From Protopterus annectens (lineage: Eukaryota > Chordata > Ceratodontiformes > Protopteridae): a stretch of DNA of 64,000 nt. The position numbers and the translations under genes are program-made. The notes below the pieces were generated by a model, which was given only the letters and a program-made list of their open reading frames with translations, ran no database searches and was not told the DNA's origin. This document shows, in pieces, positions 11,330 to 24,413 of the stretch; within the stretch, counting starts at the first letter, position 1, and every line of letters starts with the position of its first letter. The stretch lies in contig NC_056726.1 in NCBI RefSeq assembly GCF_019279795.1, forward strand, positions 1,135,319,182 to 1,135,383,181, given 5' to 3'.

Positions 11330-11445
11330 ACTAATTGCTCTGTAGAGCCGTTTTATGCCTTGCCAATAACCCAAGATCAGACTCAAACCCTGTATCTTGT
11401 ACCTCTGAGGCAAACATCTTAACCATTATGCCAAACTCCTGCACC
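11330..11445 (-). mobile_element. tRNA-derived SINE (head region)
   Basis: The minus strand reads TTTGGCATAATGGTTAAG, an A-box-like string, then after about 30 bases GGGTTTGAGTCTG, a B-box-like string. This spacing is that of a tRNA-type RNA polymerase III promoter. It sits inside the insertion that splits the CR1 copy. The 3' part of the SINE was not delimited. Confidence 0.55.
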
Positions 11446-11532
11446 ATGTCAGGTAGGATGTTAGTAAATGTGTTGCACATTGGTCTGGACCCTGTTCCAG
11501 AGGATGGGGATCCTGTTGGACACCTATCTGTC

Positions 11533-12769
11533 TCATGAACAAGTCTTATTTATGTTACAAGAAAAATTTAAATCCTTGGATTTTTTTAAGGATGTGCAAA
11601 AGGTCCATGAGAGCTGGGTCTGAAGATGCCTTGTATGCCAGCATATATTGCCTCTCATTAACCTGTAGAAGGCAGGGTATAGAGACAGGGTTTTATGGCA
11701 ATCTGTATAGGTCAATGTATCAATGTGCGTATACCCTGGATTTTCCTGGTAAATAACCTTGGTGGACATTCTAACTACTGCATATGTCTGGTCAGGAAAA
11801 TGGCGAAGGGAACTAAGGACTGAATAAAGTGGCATGATGGCTTCCTGGGACCTAAATGCAATGCCCTAACTTATAAGTTGGGTGACACAGAATGATTTTA
11901 TTACTACCTTGACCACATGTTGACTAAAGGCCAGTTACTGTCAACATATGTTCCCAGATCCCTGACTACTGGGTCAACTCCTAGGGGTGTCTTATCCGTG
12001 GAGCAATTAGTCTGGCTGATAGTTTTCCCAAAGGCAGTGTAATGCATTTCTTGGCACTGAGCTTTAGTCCATGACTTTGGCACCAGTCATTTGTCTGTGT
12101 TAGGGCCTCTTGCAAGATGCTTGTGTCGTGGGAAGAATCTATGATAGCTCCCAGTCATCTGTGAATCTGGTCAACCAAAGTCCTTGACATTTGCATTTAC
12201 CTCCAAGAAGTAGATGCCAAATAGTAGTCCCAGCATAGATCAGATCAGTACTCCTGTGGTGACTGGTCTATTAGTTGAGGTGGTATCACCAATTCTGACT
12301 TGTTGGGTCCTGTCTGTGAGCCAGCTGGCAATCCAGCAAGTTTTGTAGTGGCTCATCCATGTTCATTGAGTTTGTCAGCTATATCCAAATGGGGTATTGT
12401 ATCAAATGCCTTACCCAGGTTCAGGTAGGAGGTATGCACCATTTTCCCCTCATTCATTGCCTTGGTTACCATCTGAAAGAAATCCAACAAGTTTAGTAGG
12501 CATGACCTTCCCCTGACAAAGCTGTACTGGGTTGTGCCCAGTGTCGGTAGGATGTCTATGTCTTTGCTGATCATTCCCATGATAATTTCTCCCATGGTTT
12601 TGCATAATAGACTAGTCAGATTAATAGGTTTGTAGTTTCTGTGATCAGCTGAAGGTACACCCTTGTGAAGAGGGATAACTGTTGCAATCCTCCATTCATG
12701 ATGCATAATTCCGCATTGATTGTTGTGAACTTGGGTTGAGAGGGGCATTACATTTTTACAAAATATCAC
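11533..12769 (-). pseudogene. CR1 reverse transcriptase remnant
   Basis: The frame 12,353-12,769 holds WRIATVIPLHKG, NYKPINLTSLLCKTMGEIIM, QYSFVRGRSCLLNLLDFFQ and YLNLGKAFDTIPH, a clear match to the fingers and palm of the CR1 copies further on. The stretch 11,533-11,835 holds the C-terminal region (MPLYSVLSSL and LYPAFYRLMRGNICW). The sequence between them, with the catalytic box, is present but out of frame. Confidence 0.78.
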
Positions 12770-13350
12770 TTAATAGGATGTTCCTAACTGTTACATGGTT
12801 TGCTGAGGTTACAGATCTGATTTTTTGTTTCAAAGGAGATAGCTTTGTGGTTTGACTTCACCAGTGAGGTCTTTCCACTGAGGAGGGTACAACACTATCC
12901 CATATTGGTGAATACCAGGTCCAGCATGTATGATCTTTTGGTGGGGGTGTGTACTATTTGGTCAAGTGTATTTACATTATTAAGGTCCAGGAGTCATTGT
13001 GCCTATAGATATGAGGCAATGTATGTATGTATGAATACTTGCGTCCCAGTCTGTAAAGGTGTAGTTAAAGTCTCCCATGAATAGGGAATTTGGTTTAATG
13101 ACGAGTGCCTGCAGTAGGTCTAGATAGGAGTTCTAGGATTCTAAGGACATACAGGGTGAACTACACCTTGCTAGGACACTGTATGAGATTTTGTCTGCGG
13201 TGATTAGCACATGAATAAATTCCAAGGCATCATCTCATTTAACCAATGTAGAATTATGCTTGCTGTTAATACCGACTCAGACTCCTACACCTTTTGTCTC
13301 TGTTTGTGCAGCAGATGATCTAAATATATGCAAGGCACCGAAGCCTCGCA

Positions 13351-14237
13351 CTACCAGAACACTGTCTGCAGATTTAAACCATGTCTTGTAATGACACAGA
13401 TGTCTATATTCTGCAGAGTGAGGAAAGCTTGTAGGATGTTGAGATTCTTGGTTAGGCTTGTAACACTGAGCAGTAACATCTTTAGGTTTCTTTGGGATTT
13501 ATTTGCTAAGTTGGAAGGACTGTCAGTTTGGCATTGCCTAAAAGGTTTTAAGGTGGTGGATACAGTTTTAGCCAATATATGGAATCCTAGGGGAGACAGG
13601 TGCAGACCACCCTTTGCAAAGCAACGTGCTTTGTTAACTATGTCCTCACATGCTGACAGATATTGAATACTCCTGGAAAGGCACTAGCAACTTAGCCAAG
13701 TATTAAAATCAGTCATCTTTTATTCATACTGTGGCATCATCCTTGGTGAAGGTAGAATGCTGCTCAATGCAAGACACATACCTTCCTGACACATGTATTC
13801 AGAGTGATCATCAATTCCTTTCTTCATTTAATCCAGAGAAATATGTCTCAGGTCAATAACACCCACATGGACTATGATAGAATCATACTGGTTCCTGTTG
13901 TGTACTGATCTGAATTAAAGTGTAACTTGGTGCATAATAGCTCCAGATAATAAACTAACCTTTATCTTCTCCTTCTTCAGTCTGGTGAGTGGGGCATCTG
14001 TCTGTTGTACAATAGAGTACCCTATGAAAAGACTCCTGGGTAATGTGTTGGGTTTCCTTTTGGGCTTTGCTCTTGGGGCTCCACTGGGTGTAGGCATAAG
14101 TGTGGTGTTTGATGTTTCATTTGTTGAGTGCTTTAGAGATCGCTGAAAATAGACAATGTTGTTTATAGGCCTATGAGGTTTTTGACGTTTAAGAAGATTG
14201 CTTTTTAGTCCCTCAGCACAGGTTGGTCTGTGTGTGT

Positions 14238-14299
<62 letters not shown>

Positions 14300-14545
14300 G
14301 TGCGTGTGTGTGTGTGTGTGTGATGAACACTATGTGTGGGGGATGGAGAGTGTGTGCGTGTTCTTGGCAACCTTTTTTGTAGGCAAGATTTTTGCCTCCA
14401 GTGAAATTGTGTGTTTGCATCTCCCGCATACTGTGCTTGTTTCTCTAAGGATTAAATGGTTGTCTGTGAACATGTGACAATCTACATTGTCTCATGATGC
14501 CTATATCTACCAAGCAGGCTACACAGCCATTTGGAAATTGCACAT
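13351..14545 (-). pseudogene. CR1 ORF1 and ORF2 N-terminal remnant
   Basis: The 5' start keeps LVDIGIMRQC, equal to the LVNLGILRQC start of ORF1 at 56.7 kb. Further on, ORF1 keeps LFIGYSIVQQTDAPLTRLKK, equal to LVIGDSIVRHTDDPLTRLNK of the SGNH esterase-like domain, but the catalytic-type GDS has become GYS. The endonuclease start, seen in the frame 13,351-13,575, includes NIDICVITRHGLNLQTVFW. The GT microsatellite at 14,229-14,322 has expanded inside ORF1. It is not functional. Confidence 0.65.
14229..14322. repeat. (GT)n microsatellite inside a CR1 relic
   Basis: A GT dinucleotide run of about 94 bases with a few single-base interruptions (GA, GC). It lies within the ORF1 part of the CR1 copy, so it grew after insertion. 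Confidence 0.95.
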
Positions 14546-15519
14546 CCATGTTTTCTGAACCTGTGTTTGGGTGGGCTACTGTAGGTCTTGGATGGTTTAT
14601 AAAAAGGTCTTCTTGGGTAGTCTTTTGAGTTTTACAATAGACTAGGTAAGATTGTGCTAAACAGTGGTGGCTCATGCTACTGGACTGCAGGGCTGTAGCC
14701 CCCAGCTGTGAAAATAATATTTTAAAAAATAAAATATTTATTTTTTGTATTCTACTACATAATGTTACTTAGCTGCAAGTCCGACCAACTCGCTGACATT
14801 CTGTTAAAGTCCTGGAACTCGAACTGCGCATGCTTTGTGAGTTTTGGGTTAAAAAAAAAATAGTTTCTGTAAATCCAGACTGCTGTAAAAGCCGTCTGGA
14901 TTAAGGAGAGAAGGCATCAGTGTTTGATGTCCAGTAATCTATGCGGTTTGTAACTGCAGTAGACTGTAAGTAGATCGGACTGCCACGTCCGCAGTCATGT
15001 AGGTGGAATGCATGGCTGGATGGCTACTGATTGGTTCTCACTCTCTTCCCACACTTTGTGCACCACTGGGAAAAACAGAATGAGAACCAGTCAGTAGAGT
15101 AGCAGCATACAGTACTTTGCTTTGTGCTTTGGTCAGACCATCACACCACGGAGTTCATAGCTTGCAATCTCGGACAAAAAAAATCTTTAAATTCTGCACT
15201 TCAAGACTCTTAGCCAGCTGATATAAAATTATTCAAAGGTAAATATTAATAATCCTTCAATTTACATAATATTTGGCTGGGTTCCATACTTTTCAAGCAA
15301 AGTACACATTTGCATGACAGTAGTTTTATACACCTGTCATATGAATTTAGTATATTAGTATCCTTGGCCAGGAATTATTAGGTTGAGACATAAATGTAAA
15401 TGCAACATTTTCTTTTGTAGTTTTAATGCATCTTGTTTTAGTCTTATGTTTTATATATATTTGAAATGAGGATATGCATTTCTTAGCAGATGATGCTATT
15501 TTGCATTGATTGTCTGGTT

Positions 15520-15521
<2 letters not shown>
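14546..15521. other. unassigned DNA with a CG-richer patch
   Basis: CAGTGGTGG at 14,662 and CACCACTG at 15,061 form a short inverted pair that could be the ends of a small hAT-like element, but no 8-bp target duplication is visible. The inside holds TCCAGACTGC...GCCGTCTGGA near 14,875-14,915, a small palindrome. Nothing coding was recognised. Confidence 0.4.

Positions 15522-15593
<72 letters not shown>
15522..15593. repeat. (GT)n microsatellite
   Basis: A pure GT run of about 36 units. Confidence 0.97.
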
Positions 15594-15596
<3 letters not shown>

Positions 15597-15765
15597 TTCT
15601 CTCTAACATTTTTTTCTGCTAAATGACATGACTTAGTTTTCAAGATGGAGGCAGTTAGCTGGGTTTCAAAGTCTATATGATGATCCAGATAGCTTGCACT
15701 CATTTTTTCAGTGCATGGAATGGATTTGATACCCAGGTAGCCAGCAATATTCCCCCCACCCCTAC

Positions 15766-16098
15766 AGACACACGCACACATACACACATACTAAGACACC
15801 CAGGCACACACACATATACACACACACATAGGCAGACACACAGACCCAGACACTGACATACACAGACACATACACACACACACTTGCAGTCATGCACATA
15901 TCCCCCTCTTAGCTCCAACAGCCCCCTAAAACCAAGCCACTTCCTTCCACCCTCAACACCAATCCATATCTTCCCTTCAGACCCCTCCTTAGTACCACAA
16001 CCCATCCAACACACAAACACACACACATACACACACACACACACACACACGCACACACACACACATACACACACACACATGCACGTGCACGCACGCAC
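15766..16098. repeat. CA-rich imperfect microsatellite block
   Basis: Several CA runs (15,766-15,890 and 16,012-16,098) broken by other short words, with a C-rich, non-repetitive middle. Long frames in it are by-products of the repeat. Confidence 0.85.
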
Positions 16099-19043
16099 AG
16101 TAATTAAAGTTTTTGCATCCTTCTTTCTCTAAGCACAAATTTTTTTCACTGCTGCTCTCAATTATTCTTCCATAATTTTAGGGCTTTGTTTCATCCCTGC
16201 AATGACCTCCCAGACTGGTCTGTGGCAAATAATAGAATTTTGTCTGGGATGATGCAAGACAGTACATTTGCAGTAAGGTGGTATATGTAAGAACATCAGC
16301 CTATGTTAGCCACAGCAGTACTATTAGTGCACACTATCATGTCTTTGTCCTGCTAGTCATAATTGAAAATCATGGGCTCCCCAGAAAAGCCATCCCAGTT
16401 CTTCAATCACTACCAGCTAGCCATTCAAATTGCCAAATGTCATCTGATTCTAAAATGCAGACATAGTTTCTTTACCTTGTTCAAGCAGAACCGCTCCCCC
16501 ATTGCGTTACTTGTGGTGCTGTATCTGTTAGAGTGTATTGAATTGGAACCTAGTAAAATAAGATTTGAAATGATGACACTGGCTTTGCTATTTTCTGGTA
16601 ACAATTTATTTGCTAAGAGTGTTTTTTTTTTTCTTTTTTGCATTACTGGATTTTTTATTGCTTTTATCTACACTCTGTCATGCCAAAGAGCTTAAATGTT
16701 AACAGGATAAATGTTTTTTTCCCAGTGTAGAACTTCTTGCTTTTTTACTAGTTTGGTTACTGGCTCAGGGGGATAGTTTGTTACTGGCAACCAAACACTC
16801 TGACGATCTGGGCTAATAATTAGTGCAGCTTTAAGAACTATAAACTATAAAACTATTATTAATCTGATAACGTCCTGTGCTGTCTCGCAGCTTTACTTCT
16901 GGTTCTGCAGACTTAATTAGGAGATAAACGTAATTTATTACTAATCGCTGTATTCTTTTTGTGTACGAATACAATCACTGCATTTGTGCAGGAAGTACTA
17001 ACTTACTTGACATTATGACACAATGACACAAAAAGGCTTTTAGATTTCCATGAACTGAGGCTGAGCACACATCTTATTGTATGAAACTGTACTATTCTTC
17101 TGCTTTTCTGTTTACGTTGCATATGCTAAAATAAAGTGGTACTAGTACTTTCATTTAATTTTACGTATGGTAAAATAAAGAGCTAAATAATGCTGACTTT
17201 TCTCCATGAAGAAAAATATTAAAATAAAGTGATAAATAATGCTGATGTTTTATATGAAAACATTCTAGCAAAAAGATGCTTTCCTACTTCTTGATTTTTT
17301 CAAAAATTATATTAATGAAACTATTGCAGTTTAAGTAGTCCACAGACAAATACGTATTGTGTCTGTGTATGGATGCTATTTGAAATCTTCATTAGTATCA
17401 ACAGCCTATATAACAGGACAGTAAAAACCAGAATGTGTACTTAAGGTAAAACTGTCTGTTCACATGTAATGTAAACTGGCAGGCTGGCTATCATACTCAG
17501 CCAACCCATTCCAAGGCCTGTGGTATTTTAATTTGCCAAAAGTAAAGAATTTGAAAAGTGATAATACTGGAACCAATTTCTATATATTCCTTCAACCACT
17601 CCCCACCTTACTCCCACCCCTTTCCTCTACCCAAATTACGTGTGCTGCACACCTGTAGTCCTGCTTTATAGACATTTAAGCATTCCTGTAAGGGGTACGT
17701 ACTGTAACTCACTGCTAATTTGTATCCTCCCTATTACCAATAATTAGACTATTTTTAGGCCTTTTTTGTTTGGTTTAAAGTTTGTAGTCACTTGCTTTAT
17801 ATTTTCTGTCATTGTTCTTGATCCACTTGCAGACATTTCAGCACTTATTAAGGTCAATGCCATTATTCTTGTCTGTATTGTCTCATCACTGTTTCATAAT
17901 GACTTAGTGTACTGTAATCAGAAAACCATAAAATGATTATGATTAAAATAAACATTCTGTAGTCTCTCTCAGTAGTCAATGCCTGTCCCTTAATGTTACT
18001 TAAATACAAGAATGGACAATAATTGTGGAAGTCTCAGAATCAATTGCTGCATGTCAGTGTGTTTGTATATTTGGGATATAACAGCATTCTGCTGTGATAT
18101 CATTCATTGCAGGCTTACAGTAAGTCACAAAGGGTGCTTAACAGTTGCATTAATAGCTTTCTAAAGGAAGTATAAAAATAACATTGTTGATTTAATTTAA
18201 CTGTCTGGGGTAGAGCACTGATTACAGTGGAGTCGGACCTTCTTATAAATACAGCACATTAAAAAGTGCAGGTAAAATAACTGTAGGATCACCTGCTGCA
18301 GCTTCCCTATTATACGTATTACAGGAGGAGCAGTAATAGTTGCTTGTTAAACTAGAGCCAGTCTTCTACCTGTAGCAAAACCTGTAACTGAAAACGTGCT
18401 TGTGTTTATGGCTAGTTTATAATCTTGTACCAGTTTTAGTTATAAAGCAGAAGAAAGAGAAGGACTGTTTTTTTTTTTGTTAAAACAGTGTCAGTTGGAC
18501 ATAAATACAAGAGAACTATGTATAGCTGTGTGTTATTATGCGATATATTTGGAAAGTGAAGTATACTCCTGTTTTATGTAATAAAATATGGATGTTTATT
18601 AAATTATTAACTTAAGTTTGCTTTATCAGGACATGCAATGCAAGTTTTATGGAAAAAAGTAATTAAGGCTCAGGAAAGATGGACTAAGTTAAAGATAAGT
18701 TTGAGTTTATATTTTGGATTGAAAGTAGCAAGTACTATGATTAAGGACTTTTTTGTGTTATGAAGATTTTTGCTAGTATAATTATTTGTTAATCATATTA
18801 TTTGTAGAATAAATTGTCTGGTTCTTCTATGGCAAGTTCATGATGTTTTCTTTATTCATCTGATTTACCACCATCTCAGGAAGATGACACACCTCACTGT
18901 TTTTCTAAGACACAGTGAATTAAGACAACAATGTTTACCCCTAAACTGAGCTACAGTGTCAGTAATGGAATGTATGGGTGGATGTGAAGATAAAAGCTGC
19001 AGGTCTCAGATCTTTCAGTATCATAGGCAGGTCTGTGTCCTAA
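16099..19043. other. long unassigned AT-rich region
   Basis: No convincing coding frame was found; the longest (16,363-16,695) has no familiar motif. Two similar words, TAAAATAAAG then TAAATAATGCTGA, recur about 50 bases apart near 17,170 and 17,220, a minor local duplication. TAGAGCACTGAT near 18,215 recalls the L2-like tail at 5,880 but is too short to call. Confidence 0.45.
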
Positions 19044-19067
19044 TACACACACGCACACACACACACG

Positions 19068-19117
<50 letters not shown>
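19044..19117. repeat. (CA)n microsatellite
   Basis: A CA run of about 37 units with a few interruptions near its start. Confidence 0.95.
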
Positions 19118-19121
<4 letters not shown>

Positions 19122-20695
19122 AAACACTGCCCTCATTCTTCACACAAACATACAAGCTAACGTTTGATAACACATTTTCCATTTTCATCACCAAGCCTGT
19201 TAGTTTCTCCTATATTTTCCTCAGAATCACTTCAAAAGTGCATATGTTTCTGTGTGTGTCTGTGTGTACAGATTTTCACATCACATTTTTGGTCAATTTT
19301 TCATAAAATTGTGGGTTTTCTGGCAAATTAGTGACAAATCATTAAAGGCTTAAGTTAGAAAATAATAACAGACATTTGAGTTTCAGATTTCGTAACCTTC
19401 AGAAATTTCGCACTAATGCAAGACCTATTATTTTGTTAACTTTCTAAGTTTGTAAGAGCAATATTTAAAAATTATCCTTATTTTTGGGCCTTTGTGACTT
19501 GCCCCACTTTTATTTATGGCTATGTCCAGATTACTTGCTCTGAGGTCGAGAGTATGACAAATGCGTCAGGACCATCACCGTCAGCCAGAGACATTTCAAA
19601 TTGTGACATACTTGTATCCCACTCCCCCATGTAGTGCCTCTGGATGTGTCCAAGCAAGGCAAGGAGCAGTTATGCAGTGTAAGTTTGCAGACTAAGTACC
19701 CCCCATCCAAGGTAGACACAAGTACAGTGGCTTTTCATCTAGCCTTGATTTTGCAGAATGTTCTGGTTTTCTGTCATATTTTTATGCTATTGATTTATGC
19801 TTCTGATTATTCAGAAAATGCATCTTGCTGGCTGCATGTTACTTGGTACTTTTATAAAGCTGAATATAAATTATAATTAGAACTGCAGTGCAAGGAGAAG
19901 TGGTTTGAGTTGAGTGCTGTTTGCTTTTTTATACTTGATTTTGACTGACATTCCAGTAATGTATTTAAAAAGTAATTTATTTTTTCATGCCTCACAACCT
20001 TTTTGTTTCCATCTAGATATTAAGTAAGTTGTCATGTAGCCAATGCATTGAAATATATTTTTTTTCTTCTTCTCCACTTCATTTTGTCTTGATTGGACTC
20101 TCATAATGACAATTTGGCACCCAGGGCACCATTATTTAAAGTCCCAGTTTTTGTGGTTTTGAGTATAGCTCCGCACCTTTCTAGTTGGTCACACCCTTTC
20201 CCTCTGCCCCCCCCCCCAATTCAGCTGTCTCCTACACCCCCCCTTTGATTTGAAGTCACCAGCTGCCACTGGTGCTAAGATTTGATAGTAGTTCTGTTTA
20301 ATATGCAAAATAGCTGCAATAAGCTTGTCTCCATGCAATGGCTTTGTTTTAGTTACACTAATTTACAGATTTCAGTTTTTTGGGAAATCTAATAGATAAA
20401 ATTTACTTTCTGGGCATTTGTGTCTGTACAGGGCACTGCTTACTCTCTTGATGTAATAACACCAATAAAGATTGCTTGCAATTGTAATGCTACAAAAAAC
20501 AACTTAAGCAAACTACTGTGACAAGGCAATTTCAAGTATTAGAGAGTATTAGAAAGTGTGTTACATACTCTATACCATTCATGTATTTGATATGATTTGC
20601 TATAACATTATTCTATTTATTGTATTTTTCCCTCTATGTATGATGCTGCATTTTTTTTCTGAAAATGTTAAATATTTTTGGAGAATGTTAAAAAG
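19118..20695. other. unassigned AT-rich region
   Basis: No protein motif was recognised. A C-run at about 20,205-20,240 is simple sequence. Confidence 0.45.
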
Positions 20696-20820
20696 TTTTT
20701 TTTTTTTTTTTTTTTTTTGTCAATGTGGAGCTTTTCTCTCTGGGTCTCTGATGAAAATGGGCTACTTGCTCAGTCAGACACTACCCAGTCAGCAAATGTA
20801 AATAAAATAAATAAATTAGG
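20696..20820 (+). mobile_element. T-run followed by L2-like 3' tail
   Basis: A run of 23 T (20,696-20,718) is followed by GTGGAGCTTTTCTCTCTGGG, GATGAAAATGGGC, CAGTCAG, CAAATG and a (AAAT)n end. This is the tail shared by L2-like copies and the V-SINE-like copy in this window. Only the last 100 bases or so of the element are present. Confidence 0.65.
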
Positions 20821-21539
20821 GACCTTTAGAATGATTTAAAGCCAAAATTCACAAATAAATAAAAAATTAAGCAGTCGCACTCTAAACAGTTAATTGAAAA
20901 GCAAAACAATAAAATGAATCTGTTATATTCTTGTGATGAAACAGGTTTAACTCAGTACTTCCCCAGAGTGTGGCAAGTATACCATACAGATGGGAGCTCT
21001 GGGAAAATGAGAAGGAGACAGGACTATACAATACTGGTTTGTTGGGTGGCTACTTAGTATTATGGATATATGGAAAACAGTGGGTGCGAAAGTACTTAAA
21101 TAGGTTACGCAACCAACCACAGCAATAAAAGGGGGGGACTTTGAAAGTCTGATTACAATAAGAGGTGGAAGGCAAAGAAACAGCTTTTTAAAACAACAAA
21201 AAGAGAAGGTATGTGTGAAAGGAAGACCACTTATGACAACTAGCCCCTAGTAAGCAAACAAGTTTTCTTGATGGTAGTATTGTGTCATGGACTGCTACAT
21301 ACACCATTTCATGTTATTTACGTGATTGGAATATAAAATAGTTGTGGTTGTGCAAGCATCATTTTACAGGAGTACTTCCTACTACTGCCACCACACATAC
21401 ACATTTAATACAGTCTGCCAAAGTACATGTCTGAAGGCAGTTTAGTATCATGTAATAAATCACAATTTCCCATGAACTGAGTCTTGTGCAACACATTTGT
21501 AATATCTGCATCACAGTACTTACCATGCTGGAGATACAG
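20821..21539. other. unassigned DNA
   Basis: No coding frame or recognised repeat was seen. Confidence 0.45.
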
Positions 21540-21849
21540 ATATGTATCTCAGAGAATTCCCTTTTTCTAGAACAGGCTCCCTATCCATGTGAAACAAAGT
21601 CCAATCCTACCCCTATTTAAGTGTAACTTGGACAATTGGATGGGAAATTGAAAATTCACCCCTGTTCGCATGCCCATGTCTCTGATGAACAGAGGAAGTC
21701 AGTAAATCATGTTATAACCAACAATCATCCTCTATTTAAACGTCTAAAATGTATAGCTTGTGGGACACATTTGGGTTGCATGGCTAGGCTTATAAAGGCC
21801 CTTGTGGTTGCTAGCCTAGTATACACCTATGACCTTATGAACCTATGAG
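21540..21849 (+). mobile_element. CR1 3' end, strongly 5'-truncated
   Basis: It starts in the last part of ORF2 (CTAGAACAGGCTCCCTATCC, the LWNRLP region), continues through GGACAATTGGATGGGAAATT and the 3' untranslated part (GGCTAGGCTTATAAAGGCCC), and ends in CCTATGACCTTATGAACC, an 8-bp-type CR1 tail. An L2-like tail scrap on the minus strand (GGAAGAAAAGCTCCACATG, 21,858-21,876) follows at once. Confidence 0.8.
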
Positions 21850-22689
21850 CAGAAGCCTGGGAAGAAAAGCTCCACATGACAAAAAAAAAAAATAACAATA
21901 TACTATACAAGCTTTCCATGGCAAACAGCAATGTACAGACTACAAACATGAACAAAACATATCATGCAAGTCTTTACATTTACAAGTCATGTCTTAATAC
22001 ATGTGCACAAAATATGCTTTTACATTGTAGCTTTTCATATTAAATTTGTAAACTCATTTGTCTAATGGAATTTAAACTGTCAACTATTAGAAGATGGGAT
22101 TGGTGAAGGATGTGGGGTAGTTCATTTCAGTTTAGTAGTCTGAGATACTGGCATTGGTGAGTATGGTAGCAGCAATGTTATAACATTCTTCAAGTCTTGT
22201 TCTTTGGAATGCTGGCAAGTTTGTAAAGATTTGACAGGCATACAATAGCCTAACCTTACAGTATTTCAGGGCTGTAAAAAACACCACCAATGCTTACTGT
22301 AATTTTATCAATATATTCTAACAATAGAGCACTATATTATAGGCTCTACACACTTTTGCTGTGCTAATGAGATATTAGGATATCACTATACTTAATATAT
22401 GTGCACATATTGCTTTAACAGAGATTTTAAATATTTTTACTCTGTTATGGATGTGCAGACATATTTGAAGATAAAATCTTCTCACAGAAAGCTAATCCAG
22501 CATCTCTGCAAGCAGTTAAATGAAAACTTACCACTTCTCCCCTAAAGTATTCTCCTGGGGGTAATTGATAGCAAGCACCAAGGGCACTTCAGTGAGTGTG
22601 GTGGGCTAAGCAGTTCACTTAACTTTCTGTCCTTCCTATCCAAGTATTTTTTAACAGTGTCCCAACACAGACACTGTAGAGACCCAGTT
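21850..22689. other. L2-like scrap (-) then unassigned DNA
   Basis: The first 30 bases match the start of the L2-like tail in reverse complement. The rest is AT-rich, with no recognised coding sequence or repeat. Confidence 0.45.
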
Positions 22690-22931
22690 TAATACCTACT
22701 TTACAGAGTCAATCCAAGCCCTTGCAAACTCTCAGTCCTCTACCAATGACTCCACCCCTGTCACAAACAAAAATACTACCCATAACCAAAACTCCAACCA
22801 ACTACCCTAGCAACTGATAACCTCCTTGCAGAACTCCTACAAATTGCAGCTGAAGGAATAGCCTAGCCAGTACCCATTCTCATAAATAGATCAGTCACTG
22901 ACAGCCTGATACCCACTATTTGGAAAGTTTC
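22690..22931 (+). mobile_element. L2-like LINE, left part, cut by a CR1 insertion
   Basis: The frame reads FNTYFTESIQALANS (linker) and later VPILINRSVTDSLIPTIWK, matching ISILINRFISEATIPQIWK of the L2-like copy at 2.5 kb. The match stops at 22,931 where a CR1 tail starts, and the expected next motif (the PLHKGG region) resumes near 26,340 as LYKGDNST. The CR1 therefore entered this LINE. Confidence 0.72.
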
Positions 22932-23253
22932 ATAAGTTCGTAGGTAGGTACTAGGTTATCGGCCCAAGGGCCTACGTAAGCCTAGCCAACAAAGTTCCTT
23001 GGCTTACGCCACCCAAGAAAGGTTTTTTCCTGTGCCACTGTCGAGCAGAGACACAGAAGTGTTCCCCAGGGTGTATTTCCTATTTCTCATCCACTCATCA
23101 AGATTTTTCTTGAAGAGTGCTAATGGAAGAACTTTGTTCGACATAGATGGGTAGCCTGTTCCAGAGTATGGGAAGTCTCTGGGACAGGAATCTATCCCTC
23201 CAGCATGTCCTGTTTATTGTGGTGACAAGGTTTAGGTCCCTAGAGTGTGTAGC

Positions 23254-24413
23254 TCAGAGGGATTGGGATTTCTTTAGGTATAGCATGTCCAACAGCTCTG
23301 GGTTTGACATAGCTTTATATGTTAGGCAGAGATCACCTCGAAGTAGGTGATATGCTACAGAGTAAAGCTGGAGATTTTTGAGACGGTCAGTGTAGGGCAT
23401 TTGTTTGAGGCCAGTAATCCTCTTTGTGAGGTACTTCTGTGGCCTTTCCAGCTTCTGCAGATGTCTTGTGAGGTAAATTCCAAAAGGGGTGTTGTACTCT
23501 ATAATGGGTCTAATGAGTGTCGAGTAGAGGGGAACAATGACCTCTTTTTTCCTGGATGAGAACCCTTTTATGATGAAGTGTGCCACATAGAAGGACTTCC
23601 TGACTACTGTGGCGATGTGACTATCAAAGGTCTCACATTTGGTGTTAAGTAGATTGCGGCCTATGTGGTAGTTCATGGGTACAGAGTTTTTACCAAGGGG
23701 GATGACACTGCACTTTTTGGCATTGAGCTTGAGGCCATGGCTCTGACACCAGGCATCTGTCTCAGCGAGGCCCTTCTGTAGGATGTCCACATCATGTGGG
23801 GACTTGATTATGGCTCCTAGTTTGCAGTCATCTGCAAGCTTCATTAGCCAGAGGACTTCTGTGTTAGCCTGTACTTCAGAGAAGTAGATACCAAACAGGA
23901 GAGGTCCCAGGACTGAACCCTGTGGTACTCCACTTGTCACTGGTTTGAGGTCAGATTTGGAGTCTGCAACTTTTACAGTGTGGGTTCTGTCTGTGAGCCA
24001 GTTGGCAACCATCTTGTGATGCAGGGATTTATACCTAGTTTAGTAAGTTTAGCTATAATTCCAGAATCCAGGATGGTGTCAAAACCCTTGGCAAGGTCAA
24101 GATAGGCTGTGCGAACCACCTTACCCTCATCTACGGCTTTGGCGACTGCCTCAAAGAAATAAATCAGGTTCAGGAGGCATGATCTACCTTTCACAAACCC
24201 AAACTGGGTGGGATCCATAGTTTGGAGGTTATCAATGTCTTTGTTTATGAGCTCCATGATGATATGTTTCATGGCCTTGCAGACCAGGCTCGTCAGGCTA
24301 ATAGAGCAATAGTTCCTCGGATCAGTTGTGGCTCCCCCTTTGTGGAGTGGGATAACTGTTGCTGTGTACCATTCAGTGGGCACAAAGCCTGATGCAAGGC
24401 TATTATTAAACAC
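23254..24413 (-). pseudogene. CR1 reverse transcriptase, two overlapping frames
   Basis: Frame one (23,973-24,413) has TATVIPLHKGGATTDPRNYC, SLVCKAMKHIIMELINKDID, FGFVKGRSCLLNL and YLDLAKGFDTI. Frame two (23,254-24,012) has SGVPQGSVLGPLLFGIYFSE, the catalytic box as LADDCKLG, and a C-terminal part with VPLYSTLIRPIIEYNTPFG. A frameshift near 23,990-24,010 separates them. The signature motifs PVTSGVPQGSVLGP and xADDCKLG are those of the CR1 group. The catalytic Asp pair is intact, but the ORF is broken and the C-terminal end is cut at 23,254. Confidence 0.88.

Larger units (their letters stand above)
10741..14545 (-). mobile_element. CR1-clade LINE, old copy split by an insertion
   Basis: On the minus strand the order is ORF1 start (near 14,540), ORF1 esterase-like region (about 13,870-14,050), ORF1 end (to about 13,570), endonuclease (near 12,960-13,500), reverse transcriptase (11,450-12,770) and 3' end (10,741-10,990). 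The 3' end has the pattern GCCC...TATAAGC seen before the tails of the other CR1 copies. About 450 bp near 10,990-11,445 do not belong to the element, include a tRNA-type SINE and interrupt it. A long GT run lies within ORF1 (14,229-14,322). The copy is strongly diverged. Confidence 0.72.

Noticed and set aside
14662-15068. Small hAT-like element with CAGTGGTG ends
   Set aside because: Only 8 bases of inverted match and no 8-bp target duplication; too weak to annotate.
14205-16132. Open frames of Thr-His or Cys-Val repeats
   Set aside because: They are translations of CA/GT microsatellites, as near 19,044 and 39,876.
16363-16695. Frame of 110 codons with hydrophobic segments
   Set aside because: AT-rich low-complexity translation with no homologous motif; expected by chance in 64 kb.
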